Source: Streptomyces chrestomyceticus JCM 4735 (GTDB lineage: Bacteria > Actinomycetota > Actinomycetes > Streptomycetales > Streptomycetaceae). From it: a stretch of DNA of 64,000 nucleotides. A program made the position numbers and the translations under genes. Positions 35,229 through 43,174 of this stretch are shown piece by piece; the stretch's first letter is position 1; each line of letters starts with the position of its first letter. A model generated the notes under the pieces. The model worked only from the letters and a program-made list of their open reading frames with translations. It was not told the DNA's origin and searched no databases. The DNA lies in assembly GCF_003865135.1 (NCBI RefSeq), contig NZ_BHZC01000001.1:992001-1056000 (forward strand), given 5' to 3'.

Positions 35229-35584
35229 GCGGAACGGCAAACGGAGCGGTGAGCGGAGCTGTAAGGGGACACGGCCGGGAACGGCGTCGTGGCGCGGGCA
35301 CCAGGACGACACCGCGACCATAACTACCGGAAGTTGACGAATTCCGGAAGTTGTCGCGGATGTCCGGCGAATCGTTCCGGCAACGGAGGACTCGAACGAC
35401 GCGCGGGGCCGTGCCCGCAGGACGGCGGCCCGCCCCTCGTCCCCGGGGCTCCGGCGGACTCGCACCAACGCTCGATTCGGGCTCTGACCTGCTCATACGG
35501 CGCGCGGGACAATTCGGGACGGATACCTCCCGACCGAGCCCTCCCGCCGCGCGGGGGACCCCCGAGGCGTTAACATGCGACGCC
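35229..35584. other. Intergenic region with a spaced direct repeat
   Basis: About 355 bases before the CbiX-like gene with no recognisable gene. The direct repeat CCGGAAGTTG occurs at 35327-35336 and 35344-35353, 17 bases apart. TTGACG (35334-35339) between the copies could be a -35 element. Confidence 0.45.
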
Positions 35585-36544
35585 ATGAGTTCCCCCACTG
35601 GGCCCGCACCCGGCTCGCCCCGTTTTGACGAAGTTTCTCCGAGCTCGGGCGCCGCACCTGGCCTGCCTGTACGAATGCCGCGTCCCCGGCAGTCCGGTCG
35701 CCACCGCCGACCGGAACCCGTCGCCGCGCCCGAGGGCGCGCCCTCCCTGGTCCTCGCCGTTCCCGGCACCCCCACCCCCGCCGCGCGCGGCCTGGCGGCG
35801 GAGGTGACCAGCATCGCCCGTTCCGAGCTGCCCGGTCTCGACGCCCGGATCGGCTTCGTGGACGGCGGCGACGCGGAGTACCCGGCACTGGAGGCCGTGC
35901 TCGCGCAGGCCGCCGGTGAGCACAAGGCGCGTACCGGCGACGGCTCGCAGCCCGAGCGGCAGGGCCCGCCCGCGGTGGTCGTGCCGCTGCTGGCCGGACC
36001 GGACAGCGCGCTGCTCCGCCGGATACGCCAGGCCGTCATGAACAGCGGCTCGGCCGCCGAACTGACCGACGTGCTCGGCCCGCACCCGCTGCTCGCCGAG
36101 GCGCTGCACGTGCGTCTCTCCGAAGCCGGTCTGGCCCGCGCCGACCGGGCGCGCCTGTTCACGGTCGCGACGGCTGCCGACGGCATCGTCCTCGCCACCG
36201 TCGGCGGCGAGGAGGCGGTACAGGCCGCCGGTATCACCGGCATGCTGCTCTCCGCCCGTCTGGCCGTGCCGGTGCTGGCCGCCGCGCTGGACGAGGAGGG
36301 CGCCATCTCCCGTACGGCGGAGGAGCTGCGTTCCTCGGGCTCGCAGCAGCTCGCCCTGGCCCCGTACCTGATCGGTCCCGAGATCGCCGACGGCCTGGTG
36401 GGGGCGGCGGCCGCGGAGGCGGGCTGCGCGGCGGCGGAGCCCCTGGGCGCGTACGGGACGGTCGGCCGCCTGGTGCTGTCGAACTACGCGTCGGCGCTGG
36501 GCATCACGCTGCAGGCGGCGGGGCAGCACGCGCCGGTGCGGTGA
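35585..36544 (+). CDS. CbiX/sirohydrochlorin-chelatase-like protein lacking the catalytic N-terminal His
   Basis: 319 residues from ATG 35585 (MSSPTGPAPGSPRFDE). Two chelatase-like half domains: LVLAVPGTPTPAARGLAAEV ... IGFVDGGDAEYPALEAVLAQ ... VVVPLLAG, and PHPLLAEALHVRLSEAGL ... LAPYLIGPEIADGLVGAA. In functional CbiX/SirB the first strand ends in HGSR/HGTR with a metal-binding His; here it is PGTPTP, so that ligand is missing. A second metal-site His may survive in LGPHPLLAEALH. It may be a regulatory or non-catalytic paralogue. The open frame extends 234 bases upstream but without conserved residues, so the later start is chosen. Confidence 0.75.
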   Translation: MSSPTGPAPGSPRFDEVSPSSGAAPGLPVRMPRPRQSGRHRRPEPVAAPEGAPSLVLAVPGTPTPAARGLAAEVTSIARSELPGLDARIGFVDGGDAEYPALEAVLAQAAGEHKARTGDGSQPERQGPPAVVVPLLAGPDSALLRRIRQAVMNSGSAAELTDVLGPHPLLAEALHVRLSEAGLARADRARLFTVATAADGIVLATVGGEEAVQAAGITGMLLSARLAVPVLAAALDEEGAISRTAEELRSSGSQQLALAPYLIGPEIADGLVGAAAAEAGCAAAEPLGAYGTVGRLVLSNYASALGITLQAAGQHAPVR

Positions 36545-36574
36545 TTCCGTGCTCCGGTAGCCATCTGGCCGCGC

Positions 36575-36607
36575 GGCCGGTCCGTACGACTTCCGTACGG
36601 ACCGGCC
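36575..36607. terminator. Perfect 14-bp stem-loop between converging genes
   Basis: GGCCGGTCCGTACG, loop ACTTC, exact complement CGTACGGACCGGCC. It separates the CbiX-like gene (+) from the lactonase gene (-) and probably terminates both. Confidence 0.85.
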
Positions 36608-36617
36608 GTGCGGCGTT

Positions 36618-37661
36618 TCAGGCGAAGACCACGCAGGAAGCGGCCGGAGCCGCGATCGAGCCGCCGGGTTCCGGTACCCCGGTCGTGGGGTCGAGGGCGA
36701 ACCAGGTCACGTCACCGGAGCGCTCGTTGGCGGCGTAGAGGTGCCGCCCTCCCGGGTGCAGTGCCAGGTCGCGCGGCCAGTGCCCGCCGCACGGCACGGT
36801 GGTGACCAGGGTGAGGCCGTCTCCCGACGGGTCGACGGCCAGGACCGCGATGCTGTCGTGGCCCCGGTTCGCCGCCCAGATGAACCGGCCGTCGGGCGAG
36901 ACGACCAGTTCGGAGGGGTAGTTGTCGCCCGCCCCCGGGGGGAGGATCGCCGTCTCGGTCAGCGGCGTGAGGGTGCCGGTGGCGGCGTCCCAGCGGCACG
37001 GTGTGACCGTGGAGGAGAGCTCGTTGACGACGTACGCATGGCCGCCGCCCGGGTGGAAGGCGAGGTGCCGGGGCCCGCTGCCCGCCCGCAGCCGTACCTC
37101 GTGACGTACCACGGGCTCCCCACCGTCCGGGGCGAGTTCGCAGATGCGTACGGAATCGGTGCCCAGGTCGACGCTGAGCAGCCAGCGGCCGGAGGGGTCG
37201 GGCGAGACGGCGTGCGCGTGCGGGCCCTCCTGGCGGTCGGGGTTCGGGCCACGGCCCTCGTGCCGGAGCACGGCGGCCGGCTCCGCGAGACTGCCGTCGG
37301 CCGTGACGCGCAGCGCGCTGACGCTGCCGGAGGTGTAGTTGGCGGTCAGCAGGTGTCCGCGCCAGAGGGCGAGGTGCGTGGGGGCGGCGCCCCGCACGGG
37401 TACGGGGGCGCCGAGCGGCACCGGGCCGTTCTCGGTGAGGGTGAAGGCGGCGGCAGCGCCCTCGGACGTCTCGCTCACCGCGTAGAGGCGGCGGCCGTCG
37501 GGCGTGACAGCGAGGTAGCTCGGGTCGGGCACCTCGTCCGTGGCGTGCAGCGGAGTCAGGGCGCCCGTCTCCGGGTCGACCGCCGCGGTGCTGATGCCGC
37601 GCCCGCCTGCCGACGTGAACGACCCGATGTACGCCCGCCGTCCGCTGCCTGTCGTCCCCAT
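36618..37661 (-). CDS. Lactonase-family seven-bladed propeller (6-phosphogluconolactonase Pgl-like)
   Basis: 347 residues from ATG 37661 (MGTTGSGRRAYIGSFTS). YVTN/Pgl-type propeller repeats: PSYLAVTPDGRRLYAVSE, GPHAHAVSPDPSGRWLLSVD, GPRHLAFHPGGGHAYVVNEL, YPSELVVSPDGRFIWAANRG, WPRDLALHPGGRHLYAANER. Family members hydrolyse 6-phosphogluconolactone or related lactones. No signal peptide, so cytoplasmic. The conserved GPHAHAV and GPRHLAF histidines that characterise the family are present. Substrate remains uncertain because the family also contains muconate lactonizing relatives. Confidence 0.88.
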   Translation of the reverse strand: MGTTGSGRRAYIGSFTSAGGRGISTAAVDPETGALTPLHATDEVPDPSYLAVTPDGRRLYAVSETSEGAAAAFTLTENGPVPLGAPVPVRGAAPTHLALWRGHLLTANYTSGSVSALRVTADGSLAEPAAVLRHEGRGPNPDRQEGPHAHAVSPDPSGRWLLSVDLGTDSVRICELAPDGGEPVVRHEVRLRAGSGPRHLAFHPGGGHAYVVNELSSTVTPCRWDAATGTLTPLTETAILPPGAGDNYPSELVVSPDGRFIWAANRGHDSIAVLAVDPSGDGLTLVTTVPCGGHWPRDLALHPGGRHLYAANERSGDVTWFALDPTTGVPEPGGSIAAPAASCVVFA

Positions 37662-37803
37662 CGGCGTCACGCCTGCCCTTCGTCCGCCCTGTGTGTCGTA
37701 CGGAGTTGTACGCGCTGACGCTAACAGGCCGACGGGGGCCCGCTTACGGACGCGTGCCGCCGGACACCGACCGGTCCGGCGGCCGTCCCCGGCAGGCATC
37801 CCC

Positions 37804-39324
37804 TCAGGCGTCGGCCAGCGGCGAACGCGAGGAGCTGCGCAGCGGGGCGGCCAGTTCGGCCAGGGCGCGTTCCAGGCCGTGCAGGTGGGCGAGCGCCGGT
37901 TCCAGGGCGGGCGCGTGCGATGCGGCGGCCGCGGTGGCGGCCGTGGCCTCGCGTGGCTGCCCGGGAGCGGTGAGCGCCTCGACGGCGGCCTCCACGCGCT
38001 GGCAGGCGGCGGTCAGCCGGGCGTCGTGCGACGCCACCGGGTCGGCGGCGATGGACGCCAGCCCGCGGACCTCGCGGGCGCAGTCGTCCAGCAGCACCAG
38101 TATCTGCCGGGCCCGTTCCCGGCGCGCGCGCATCGGGGCCAGCGGATGCACCAGCGGGGCGAGGGACATCCGTACCTTGCGGAGCAGCACCTCCAGCTCC
38201 GCGACGAGCGGGGCCGGGTCCGCGCTCTCCGTGCCCGCGATGCGTGCCGCGGCCTCGGCGGTGCAGTGGTGCACGCAGCGCAGAGCGCGCTGGACCCAGG
38301 CGTCCGTCGTGGCGTGCGTGGTGACAGGCAGGACGACCAGGACGGCCAGCAGCGCGCTGAGAGCGCCGACGCCGGTCTCCGCCAGGCGCAGCGCGAGCAG
38401 CCCCGGGTCGAGGACGCCCAGGAGCCCGTACAGCAGGCCGACCATCAGGGTCACCGCGAGCATGTTCCAGGTGTAGGAGACCGGCGACGCGTAGAAGATC
38501 GAGAAGACGCAGACGGCGAGCAGGACGGCCGTGGGGGCCAGGGCCCCGTGCAGGGGCACGGCGATCAGCAGGCCGGCGGGGACACCGAGCAGGGTGCCGA
38601 GCATCCGGCGGAAGCCGCGCACCACGGTCTCACCGCGCGAAGCGGTGTTGACGAAGATCCACCACAGGGCGCCGACCGCCCAGTACCAGCGTTCGTGGGA
38701 GAGCAACTGGCCCGCGGCCAGGGCGACGGCTCCGCCGACGGTCGCCTGGAGCGCCTGGCGGGTCGTCGCACGGGCGAGTCCCTTGCCGCCCGGGAGGACG
38801 GGGAGGGCGGGCGGCGGCGTACGGCGTTCGTAGCACCACAGCCCGAAGCGGACGACCGAGCAGGCGAGCAGCGCGAGCGCGGTGGCGGCGTACAGCTCCG
38901 GCAGTTGCTCGGGCACCGTGCGCAGGAACTGTGCCTCGAAGAAGGACATGAACGCGAAGATGCCGAGGGCGTTGCCGCGCGGGCCCCACCGGCGGGCGTA
39001 GACGCCGACACCGACCGTGACGAGGAGGGCGGCGTCCCGGATCAGCGGGTGATCGTGCAGCAGCGCGGCGGCGGCGAGCACCGGGAAGCCGACCACCGGC
39101 AGCAGGGCGGTGGAGACCATCTGCCCGCGCACCGTCGTGTCCGCGACCGTGAAGAGGGCGAGCAGCGCGGCGACCCCGCCCACCACGGCACCGACCAGCG
39201 AGTGGCCGGCGGCGGCGCACACGGCCACCGCCAGTCCGACCCCCACGACGGCCCGCGCGGCGCTGCGCAGCCGCAGCCGCCCCGGGTCCGGCGCCACGAA
39301 CACCCTCTTCAACACGGTTTCCAC
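37804..39324 (-). CDS. FUSC-family membrane protein (aromatic acid exporter/fusaric acid resistance type)
   Basis: 506 residues from GTG 39324. Two blocks of hydrophobic helices (about 25-165 and 205-350) with the conserved FUSC pairing: AARAVVGVGLAVAVCAAAG and ALQATVGGAVALAAGQLLSH, RWYWAVGALWWIFVNTASRG, GFRRMLGTLLGVPAGLLIAV. A soluble helical C-terminus follows. Family members export aromatic acids or related compounds, or support envelope functions. A second FUSC protein (47163-49511) shares the RWYWAV...NTAS...GYRRLLGT motifs, so they are paralogues. The substrate is unknown. Confidence 0.88.
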   Translation of the reverse strand: METVLKRVFVAPDPGRLRLRSAARAVVGVGLAVAVCAAAGHSLVGAVVGGVAALLALFTVADTTVRGQMVSTALLPVVGFPVLAAAALLHDHPLIRDAALLVTVGVGVYARRWGPRGNALGIFAFMSFFEAQFLRTVPEQLPELYAATALALLACSVVRFGLWCYERRTPPPALPVLPGGKGLARATTRQALQATVGGAVALAAGQLLSHERWYWAVGALWWIFVNTASRGETVVRGFRRMLGTLLGVPAGLLIAVPLHGALAPTAVLLAVCVFSIFYASPVSYTWNMLAVTLMVGLLYGLLGVLDPGLLALRLAETGVGALSALLAVLVVLPVTTHATTDAWVQRALRCVHHCTAEAAARIAGTESADPAPLVAELEVLLRKVRMSLAPLVHPLAPMRARRERARQILVLLDDCAREVRGLASIAADPVASHDARLTAACQRVEAAVEALTAPGQPREATAATAAAASHAPALEPALAHLHGLERALAELAAPLRSSSRSPLADA

Positions 39325-39380
39325 CCCTTGGCGATCGGTCTGCGCTGTTCGGCCTGGGCCGATCAGCTCGGTTTCACGTC

Positions 39381-39453
39381 AGTCAGTTCTGTGCCGTTCA
39401 GCTCTGTGCCGTTCAGCTCTGTTGTCGTACAGCTCTGAGCCGTACAGCTCTGT
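39381..39453. repeat. Short tandem repeat, unit GCCGTTCAGCTCTGT
   Basis: Two exact 15-base copies (39393-39407, 39408-39422) flanked by degenerate copies (39381-39392; 39423-39438; 39439-39453 with TACAG for TTCAG). Lies 70 bases upstream of the FUSC start on the minus strand, where it could affect that gene's 5' region. Confidence 0.8.
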
Positions 39454-39548
39454 CGTCGTGCGGCCCGGTGCTTAGGCTCCGCCGCCTCGGCCCGGTGACG
39501 CGGCCGCCGGCGCGCCGCTCCGCGGGCGCGGCTCCGCGTCTTCGCATC

Positions 39549-39577
39549 AAAAAGGCGCCGCGGAGATCCGCAGCGCC
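39549..39577 (-). terminator. Minus-strand intrinsic terminator or attenuator
   Basis: On the minus strand GGCGCTGCGGA then TCCGCGGCGCC (one mismatch, tight loop), followed by TTTTT. No recognised minus-strand gene lies upstream; a ten-codon ORF (MALRISAAPF, ATG 39580) runs through the hairpin and stops in the T-run, so it may be an attenuator or a remnant. Confidence 0.5.
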
Positions 39578-39633
39578 ATCGACTCGCCTATGACAACATC
39601 AACACTACTGTTGGCTCAACAGAGCCGGAAAAC

Positions 39634-39652
39634 ACTGTGCCATTGGTACAGC
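39634..39652. promoter_or_regulatory. AsnC/Lrp-type palindrome, copy 1
   Basis: ACTGTGCC-ATT-GGTACAGC; arms match at 6 of 8 positions. The core CCATTGGTACAG is identical to one in the promoter of the AsnC-type gene (41577-41588). Confidence 0.55.
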
Positions 39653-39881
39653 TCCGGCGGCGAGCCCTGGGCCAGCAGGTGGCCAATGGCGCGAAAGATC
39701 GCCCGACGGCTCGATTCGCCCGTTTCCGCGTCCACGCGCCACCCGCGTCACGTCCGCGCTTCCTTGTCGCCTCCCCCGCCCCCTCCGCACCTCGCCCCCG
39801 CCTCACCCTCCGTCTCACCCCACCGTCCAGATAGCGGAACGCCGCGACCGCGTGCATCGTCCACGCATTACCCTCGTCGTC

Positions 39882-39965
39882 ATGTCCGCACCCGCACGCC
39901 TCCTCTGTCTCGCGCTCTTCGCGAACTCGGCCTGGTGCGTCGACGACGGGCTCTGTCCCCGCTAA
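39882..39965 (+). CDS. Leaderless Cys-containing leader peptide upstream of sulfur transporter
   Basis: 27 codons: MSAPARLLCLALFANSAWCV then DDGLCPR, three Cys. There is no ribosome site; a -10-like TACCCT (39869-39874) ends exactly 7 bases before the ATG, so transcription would start at or next to the ATG (leaderless). Actinobacteria use such cysteine-rich leaderless ORFs as cysteine-responsive attenuators of sulfur genes. The next gene (190 bases on) encodes a YeeE/YedE sulfur transporter, matching that role. Not long enough for normal gene finders; expression not shown. Confidence 0.6.
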   Translation: MSAPARLLCLALFANSAWCVDDGLCPR

Positions 39966-40154
39966 AGCCTGCCGCCGGTGCCGCATTCCAGGCGCCGACG
40001 TCCGTGATCACCGCTTCCCCGCCCCGGCATTTCCGGGGTGACGTGCGCCTCCGGCACCCGGGGCACCGCTGTGCGCTGCCCCGTGCCGCGCCGCCCCCCT
40101 TCTCCCGCTCAGCCCCGCAGCTCACCGCTCGCCGCTCACCTCACGGAGCCCGCT

Positions 40155-41447
40155 GTGACCACAGCTCCCCCTGATCCGCTCGTCGGAACCCCCCGCCCCG
40201 CCGCGGCTCTGCTCACCCCCTCCCCCACCTCTCATCCGCGCCCCGCCGCCCCTGCGGCCCCGCCCGTCCGCCGTCTGCCGCTCGCCGTCGGTCTGCTGAT
40301 CGCCGTGGCGCTGTCGGGCTACGTCTTCGCCTCGTACGGCGCGAAGCCCGGCGTCCTGCTGCTGCTCGGGCTCGGACTGGGGGTGGCCCTGTTCCACTCC
40401 CGGTTCGGGTTCACCTCGGCGTGGCGGCAACTGGTCGCCGTGGGCAACGGGGCCGGGCTGCGCGCCCACGCGCTCCTGCTGGGGACCACAGCCACCCTGT
40501 TCGCCCTGGTCATCGGCACCAGCACCGGACTGTTCGGGTCGGCGCCCGAGCCTTCCGGAGGGCCGCTCGGCGTCGGGCTGCTCCTCGGCTCGTTCGTGTT
40601 CGCCGTCGGTATGCAACTGGGCGGTGCCTGCGCCTCCGGCACGCTGTTCGCGGTGGGGTCGGGACAGACCTCCATCGTGCTGACGCTGGGCGGTTTCGTC
40701 GCGGGCTCGACCCTGGCCGCCTGGCAGTTCGACCTGTGGCGGAACCTGCCCGCGTTCGAGCCCGTCGTGTTCGCCGACCACATCGGCTGGTTCGGCTCGT
40801 GGGCCGTCACGATCCTGGCGCTGGCCGCCGTAGTGGCCGTCAGCCGGGCGGTCCAGGCGCGCCGCAACCCGCCGCCGACCGGCCCGGTGCCGTCGGCGAG
40901 GACCCGGGCCGCCCGTGTGCTGCGCGGCTCGTGGCCGCTGGCCGCAGGCGCGGTGGTGCTGGCGGTGCTGGGCGCCGGCGTGCTCCTGGTGTCCGGCGGT
41001 GCGTGGGGTGTGACCAGCGCGTTCAGCCTGTGGGGCGCCAAGCTGGTGAGTGCGTTCGGCGGGCATCCGGAGACCTGGTCGTACTGGCAGAAGCCCGCGA
41101 ACGCGCACGCGCTGTCCGGCCCCGTACTGGCCGACAAGACCAGCCTCACCGACATCGGCATCATGATCGGCGCGGCGGTCGCGGCCGCGCTGGGCGGCAC
41201 CTGGGCCCTGCACCGGGGCACCCCGTGGCGCACGGCGGTCGCGGCGGTCGCGGGCGGCGTCCTGATGGGCATCGGCGCCCGGCTGGCCGGCGGCTGCAAC
41301 ATCGGCGCCTACCTCGCCGGCATCGCCTCGGGCAGCCTGCACGGCTGGATCTGGGGCGCGACGGCACTGCTCGGCACTTGGGCGGGCCTGAAGCTGCGGC
41401 CTGTGTTCCGGCTGGCCAACCCGAAGCCCGGTGACGGTGTCTGCTGA
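40155..41447 (+). CDS. YeeE/YedE-family sulfur (thiosulfate-type) membrane transporter
   Basis: 430 residues from GTG 40155 (VTTAPPDPLVGTPRP). About ten membrane helices in two homologous halves, each with the conserved Cys motif: RFGFTSAWRQLV, MQLGGACASGTLFAVGSG, and C-terminal GIGARLAGGCNIGAYLAGIA. Members such as TsuA take up thiosulfate through a Cys relay; the Cys-Gly motifs GGACASG and GGCNIG are intact. The Cys leader ORF upstream and AsnC-type site suggest control by sulfur or amino-acid supply. Confidence 0.9.
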   Translation: MTTAPPDPLVGTPRPAAALLTPSPTSHPRPAAPAAPPVRRLPLAVGLLIAVALSGYVFASYGAKPGVLLLLGLGLGVALFHSRFGFTSAWRQLVAVGNGAGLRAHALLLGTTATLFALVIGTSTGLFGSAPEPSGGPLGVGLLLGSFVFAVGMQLGGACASGTLFAVGSGQTSIVLTLGGFVAGSTLAAWQFDLWRNLPAFEPVVFADHIGWFGSWAVTILALAAVVAVSRAVQARRNPPPTGPVPSARTRAARVLRGSWPLAAGAVVLAVLGAGVLLVSGGAWGVTSAFSLWGAKLVSAFGGHPETWSYWQKPANAHALSGPVLADKTSLTDIGIMIGAAVAAALGGTWALHRGTPWRTAVAAVAGGVLMGIGARLAGGCNIGAYLAGIASGSLHGWIWGATALLGTWAGLKLRPVFRLANPKPGDGVC

Positions 41448-41570
41448 CAGATGACGGCGTCTGACAGGTGTCGCCGCAGCGCAACCGACGACCGTCGACC
41501 GGCCCGGTAGCCGGTGGTCGAGAGCCGCTGATCCCCGCCCCCCGACCACTGGCCGCCGTATCCACCACCG

Positions 41571-41589
41571 ACTGGACCATTGGTACAGT
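41571..41589. promoter_or_regulatory. AsnC/Lrp-type palindrome, copy 2 (autoregulatory site)
   Basis: ACTGGACC-ATT-GGTACAGT; arms match at 7 of 8 positions. Lies 42-60 bases before the AsnC-type gene start, as expected for autoregulation. Shares the 12-base core CCATTGGTACAG with 39640-39651. Confidence 0.6.
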
Positions 41590-41630
41590 CATCGGACCCC
41601 GCACCGCCCCCCCGAGGAGGCCGTTGGCCC

Positions 41631-42110
41631 ATGGCCGTGGACACGCTCGACGCGAAGATCCTGCGGCTGCTGCTGGAGCAGCCGCGCACCAGCGTGCGGG
41701 AGTACGCCCGTATCCTCGGCATCGCCCGGGGCACCGTCCAGGCGCGGCTGGACCGGCTGGAGCGGGACGGGGTGATCACCGCGTACGGGCCCCGCCTCTC
41801 GCCCGCCGCGCTCGGCCATCCCGTACTCGCCTTCGTGCACATCGAGGTCACCCAGGGGCACCTGGAGGACGTCGCCGAAGAGCTGGCCGAGGTGCCGGAG
41901 ATCATCGAGGCGTTCTCCACGACCGGCGGCGGGGACCTGATCACCCGGGTCGTGGCGCGGGACGCGGCGCACCTGGAAGACGTGATCCAGCGGCTGATCA
42001 AGATGTCGGGCGTGGTCCGTACACGGACCGAGGTGGCCCTGCGGGAACGGGTGGCGCACCGGATGCTGCCGCTGGTCGAAGCGGTGGGCGGGGCCACCGG
42101 GCCGCACTGA
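41631..42110 (+). CDS. Lrp/AsnC-family transcriptional regulator
   Basis: 159 residues. N-terminal winged helix (LDAKILRLLLEQPRTSVREY, then ARILGIARGTVQARLDRLER) and C-terminal RAM/AsnC ligand domain (LAFVHIEVTQGHLEDVAEEL ... FSTTGGGDLITRVVARDAAH). Such regulators sense amino acids and bind palindromes as dimers or octamers. gaggagg lies at 41614-41620. The palindrome upstream recurs 500 bases before the YeeE gene, so both may be in its regulon. It ends 24 bases before the HAD gene. Confidence 0.92.
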   Translation: MAVDTLDAKILRLLLEQPRTSVREYARILGIARGTVQARLDRLERDGVITAYGPRLSPAALGHPVLAFVHIEVTQGHLEDVAEELAEVPEIIEAFSTTGGGDLITRVVARDAAHLEDVIQRLIKMSGVVRTRTEVALRERVAHRMLPLVEAVGGATGPH

Positions 42111-42134
42111 CATCCGCCTTGGCATGCTGGCCCC

Positions 42135-42866
42135 ATGAGCCTTTCCGCCGGTGCCACCCCGCCCGCCACTTCCCCCGCGCCCGTCATCTTCGACCTGGAC
42201 GGCACGCTCGTGGACAGCGAGCCGAACTACTACGAGGCGGGACGCAGGGTCCTCGCCCAGTACGGCGTCAACGGCTTCACCTGGGAACACCACACCCGCT
42301 TCATCGGCATCGGCACCCGCGAAACCCTGGAGGCGCTCAAGCGGGAGTACGGCATCGACGCGCCCGTCGACGAGCTGCTGGCCGGCAAGAACCGCGCCTA
42401 CCTCGAACTGGCACGGGCGCACACCGAGGTCTTTCCCGAGATGCGGACGTTCGTGGAGCGGCTGCACACGGCCGGGCACCCGCTGGCGGTGGCCTCCGGC
42501 TCCTCGCGGTCCGCGATCGAGACGGTGCTCGCGGCCACCGGCCTGGACGCGTGGCTGACGGTCCTCGTCTCCGCCGAAGAGGTCCCGCAGGGCAAGCCCG
42601 CGCCCGACGTGTTCCTGGAGGCGGCGCGACGGCTGGGCGTAGCGCCGGAGACCTGCGTGGTGCTGGAGGACGCGCCGCCCGGCGCGGAGGCGGCACGGCG
42701 GGCGGGGATGCGGTGCGTGGCGGTCCCGTACGTACCGGAGACCGCGACGGACCCGGCGTTCGGCAGTGCCGGGCTGTTCCTGCCGGGCGGGCAGAAGGAA
42801 TTCACGGCGGAGGCCGCGTACCGGTGGATCACGAAGGACGGGAACAGGGACCGGCGGGACCGCTAG
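42135..42866 (+). CDS. HAD-superfamily phosphatase (beta-phosphoglucomutase-like, subfamily IA)
   Basis: 243 residues. Motif I FDLDGTLVDSE with nucleophile Asp; cap helix domain FTWEHHTRFIGIGTRETLEA; motif II VASGSSRSAIE; motif III Lys in QGKPAPDVFLEAARRLG; motif IV VVLEDAPPGAEAARRAGM. Hydrolyses small phosphomonoesters or interconverts sugar phosphates; specificity unknown. Its last codons and the stop lie inside the first unit of a 29-bp tandem repeat (42847-42921), so the GNRDRRDR tail may be a recent repeat-derived extension. Confidence 0.9.
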   Translation: MSLSAGATPPATSPAPVIFDLDGTLVDSEPNYYEAGRRVLAQYGVNGFTWEHHTRFIGIGTRETLEALKREYGIDAPVDELLAGKNRAYLELARAHTEVFPEMRTFVERLHTAGHPLAVASGSSRSAIETVLAATGLDAWLTVLVSAEEVPQGKPAPDVFLEAARRLGVAPETCVVLEDAPPGAEAARRAGMRCVAVPYVPETATDPAFGSAGLFLPGGQKEFTAEAAYRWITKDGNRDRRDR

Positions 42867-42921
42867 GCCGAGAACGGGACCGGCAGGACCGCTAGACCGG
42901 GCACGGGGCCGGCGGGACGCC
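42847..42921. repeat. 29-bp imperfect tandem repeat across the end of the HAD gene
   Basis: Units begin GGGACCGGCGGGACCGCTAG (42847), GGGACCGGCAGGACCGCTAG (42876) and a partial GGGGCCGGCGGGAC (42905). Unit 1 contains the stop codon of the HAD gene. The rest of 42922-43174 (intergenic, about 250 bases) shows no gene. Confidence 0.8.
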
Positions 42922-43174
42922 AGCCACACGGAGCGTGCGTGCGCCCGTACGCTCGCGCGCTCCGCCACATGCAGCAGTGCCGCGCTTCTCGCGGGCGGGA
43001 GAACCGATCCCGCTCCCGTGGACGACAACTCTCCGGCAGACGACGGCAACCTTTCCCGCACCGGCGGCAACTGAGGGGCTGACAGAGTGTCCCCGACCGA
43101 GAGAGCCCGCCCGTGGTCAGCCCTTTCCCCCGTATCGGTCACCGGCCGCAACCGCCGCAGCCCGGAGGACCGGC

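Larger units (their letters stand above)
39325..39881. other. Long intergenic region upstream of the YeeE-type transporter
   Basis: About 560 bases with no convincing protein gene. It contains a short tandem repeat (39381-39453), a minus-strand terminator-like hairpin (39549-39577), an inverted repeat CTGTTG-GCT-CAACAG (39608-39622) and an AsnC-type palindrome (39634-39652), each listed or discussed separately. Bases 39540-39660 are clearly less G+C-rich than their surroundings. Confidence 0.6.

Noticed and set aside
39588..39986. Minus-strand frame of 132 codons in the YeeE upstream region
   Set aside because: Arg/Gly-rich without family features, overlaps the leader ORF, and no ribosome site.
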